The translations under genes were made by a program, and so were the position numbers. Shown one piece after another: positions 6,027-7,327 of a DNA stretch of 7,327 nucleotides. The notes under the pieces are model-generated. The model saw only the letters and a list, made by a program, of their open reading frames with translations, had not been told where the DNA came from and did no database searches. Position 1 is the first letter of the stretch. The number at the start of each line of letters is the position of its first letter. The DNA is from Rhizobium sp. LCM 4573 (GTDB taxonomy: Bacteria > Pseudomonadota > Alphaproteobacteria > Rhizobiales > Rhizobiaceae), in the NCBI RefSeq assembly GCF_001854865.1, contig NZ_MDDW01000028.1:186409-193735 (forward strand), read 5' to 3'.

Positions 6027-7262
6027 ATGACGTCCTTCCGTTTCATTCATGCTGCGGATCTGCATCTCGGCAGTCCCTTCCAGGGGCTGGCGCTGAAGGA
6101 CGCCGCGATTGCCCAACTCTTCATCGAGGCAAGCCGCAAGGCTTTTTCCGCGCTCGTGGACCAGGCGATCGCGCAGAAGGTGGATTTCTTCATCGTTGCC
6201 GGCGATGTCTATGACGGCGACTGGAAGGACAACAAGATCGGCCTATTCTTCAACCGCGAAGTGGCGCGGCTGGAGCGCGAGGGCATTCCCGTCTTCCTTT
6301 TGAAAGGGAACCACGACGCCGAAAGCGTCATCACGAAGACCATCACGCTGCCGAAGAACGTGCGGGAATTCCCGGTCAACAAGCCGGGCACGTTCACGCT
6401 GGATCACCTGAAGGTGGCGCTGCACGGCCAGGGGTTTGCCGAGCGTTCGGCGGCGGAGAACCTGGCGCTTTCTTATCCGGAGCGGAACGCCGGCTGGTTC
6501 AATATCGGCGTGCTGCACACGTCGCTGACCGGCCGCGAGCCGCACGCGCCCTATGCGCCATGTTCCATCGAGGACCTGAGATCGCGCGGCTACGACTATT
6601 GGGCGCTCGGCCACGTGCATGACTACGAAGTGGTGAGCGAAGATCCGGTGGTGATCTTTCCCGGCAACCTGCAGGGGCGCAGCATCCGCGAACAGGGCGC
6701 GAAGGGCGCGGTGCTGGTGACGGTCGAGGATGGCCGCGTCAGCCACGAGCGGGTGATTACCGATAGCGCCCGTTTCGCCGAACTCGCCGTTGCGGTGGAG
6801 CCCGAGGATGATATTCCCGCCATCCTGCAGCGGCTGGAAAGCGCGCTTGAGCTGGTCGTGGAGCGGATGGAGGATCGGGCTTTGGCATTGCGCGTGAGGC
6901 TTACCGGCAGAAGCCGCTTCCGCCATGAGCTGACGGCGCGGGCCCAGGATTTCCGCGACGAGGTGCAGGCGGCCTGCCATCGCTGCCACGAGGATATCTG
7001 GCTGGAAAAGCTGGACGTGCGCCTGGAGCCGGAAACGAACGGCAAGGCCGTTTCCAGGGACATTCTCGGCATTGAGGGCTTGATTCTGACCGGCGCCTTC
7101 CCCTCGGAACTCGTTGCCGATGCGGAGGCCAGGATTGCCGAGATCGCGGCCCGCCTGCCGGGCGGTATCGGGGCCGGCGAGCTTGCTCTCGGCGGCGATG
7201 CCGAAACGCTCCTGGCGGAAGCCCGCGAGCTTCTGCTTTCCCGTGCGGCGAGGGCCGGCTGA
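6027..7262 (+). CDS. SbcD/YhaO-like DNA repair exonuclease
   Basis: A 411-residue calcineurin-like metallophosphoesterase of the Mre11/SbcD/YhaO type, predicted to be a cytoplasmic Mn-dependent DNA nuclease. The metal-site motifs appear in order: ADLHLGS (Asp11, His13), AGDVYD (Asp60), KGNHD (93-97, Asn95 and His96), GVLHTS (His164) and GHVHD (195-199, His196 and His198). The segments HAPYAPCS and FPGNLQGRSIRE are typical of the YhaO branch. Residues after about 260 form the capping/partner-binding region and are less conserved. The ATG at 6027 begins the conserved first strand (FRFIHAADLH), although only a poor ribosome-binding site precedes it. All catalytic residues are present, so the enzyme should be active. 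Two bases separate it from the next gene, a YhaN/SbcC-like ATPase, so the two proteins likely act as a complex that processes DNA ends. Which DNA substrate it prefers cannot be read from the sequence. Confidence 0.9.
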   Translation: MTSFRFIHAADLHLGSPFQGLALKDAAIAQLFIEASRKAFSALVDQAIAQKVDFFIVAGDVYDGDWKDNKIGLFFNREVARLEREGIPVFLLKGNHDAESVITKTITLPKNVREFPVNKPGTFTLDHLKVALHGQGFAERSAAENLALSYPERNAGWFNIGVLHTSLTGREPHAPYAPCSIEDLRSRGYDYWALGHVHDYEVVSEDPVVIFPGNLQGRSIREQGAKGAVLVTVEDGRVSHERVITDSARFAELAVAVEPEDDIPAILQRLESALELVVERMEDRALALRVRLTGRSRFRHELTARAQDFRDEVQAACHRCHEDIWLEKLDVRLEPETNGKAVSRDILGIEGLILTGAFPSELVADAEARIAEIAARLPGGIGAGELALGGDAETLLAEARELLLSRAARAG

Positions 7263-7264
7263 AC

Positions 7265-7327
7265 ATGCGGTTCGATCGCCTCGACATCCTGCGCTATGGC
7301 GCCCTGACCGACCGCAGCCTTGCCTTC
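7265..7327 (+). CDS. YhaN/SbcC-like AAA ATPase, 3' end missing
   Basis: Only 21 codons are visible before the window ends. The start MRFDRLDILRYGALTDRSL fits the first beta-strands of SMC/Rad50-like ATPases of the YhaN type, which open with a similar RLDLLRYG-like stretch just before the Walker A loop. The ATG lies two bases after the exonuclease stop, with GAGGG (7250-7254) as a likely ribosome-binding site inside the upstream gene, so the pair is translationally linked. The Walker A motif and coiled coils would lie outside the window. The call rests on this short N-terminus plus the gene pairing. Confidence 0.72.
   Translation, partial: MRFDRLDILRYGALTDRSLAF

Noticed and set aside
5849..6214. 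Plus-strand open frame through the divergent intergenic region
   Set aside because: It starts at TTG, has no ribosome-binding site, and overlaps almost 190 bases of the exonuclease in another frame. No family resemblance.
6243..6989. 248-codon open frame on the minus strand
   Set aside because: Antisense to the exonuclease gene, whose frame carries all metal-binding motifs; the reverse frame resembles no protein family I know.
1..7327. Search for tRNA genes, CRISPR arrays, insertion sequences, phage or toxin-antitoxin genes
   Set aside because: No cloverleaf-like segment, regularly spaced repeat array, transposase-like frame or terminal inverted repeat was found. All long frames are explained by the six genes listed.

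Overview
The window looks like chromosomal DNA of a GC-rich alphaproteobacterium, most likely of the Rhizobiaceae (Sinorhizobium/Ensifer, Shinella or Rhizobium type). The evidence is the lon-hupB gene order, an HU protein that closely resembles the rhizobial HU proteins as I remember them, and strong GC bias at third codon positions. The genus call is inference from remembered sequences, not a search.

Layout from left to right. Positions 1-2250 hold the Lon protease gene, cut by the window edge and lacking roughly its first 55 codons, followed by a strong intrinsic terminator. Positions 2450-2725 hold hupB, encoding the 91-residue HU nucleoid protein, with its own leader and terminator. Positions 2923-5118 hold a large exported protein with a signal peptide, an N-terminal beta-propeller of the choice-of-anchor I type and a C-terminal 'esterase-like activity of phytase' domain. 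A clear array of four Pho-box half-sites at exact 11-bp spacing lies just upstream, so the gene is predicted to be activated by PhoB under phosphate limitation. It ends at a third strong terminator. A small cupin gene (5192-5638, minus strand) converges on that terminator. A 388-bp AT-richer divergent intergenic region follows. Then, on the plus strand, come an SbcD/YhaO-like metallophosphatase-fold DNA exonuclease (6027-7262) and, two bases later, the first 21 codons of a YhaN/SbcC-like ATPase that runs off the window.

How the genes relate. Lon and HU are housekeeping proteins (protein quality control, nucleoid structure) but each appears to be its own transcription unit. The exported phytase-like protein is the accessory gene of most interest, because its regulatory DNA independently suggests a phosphate-scavenging role. 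The nuclease and ATPase genes look like one operon encoding a Mre11/Rad50-type (SbcCD-like) DNA end-processing pair. The cupin stands alone and its function cannot be read from the sequence.

I found no RNA genes, CRISPR arrays, insertion sequences, phage genes or signs of horizontal transfer. I do not see an undescribed multi-gene system here. The best leads are the tandem Pho-box array with its two-propeller product and the repeat-bearing divergent promoter region.
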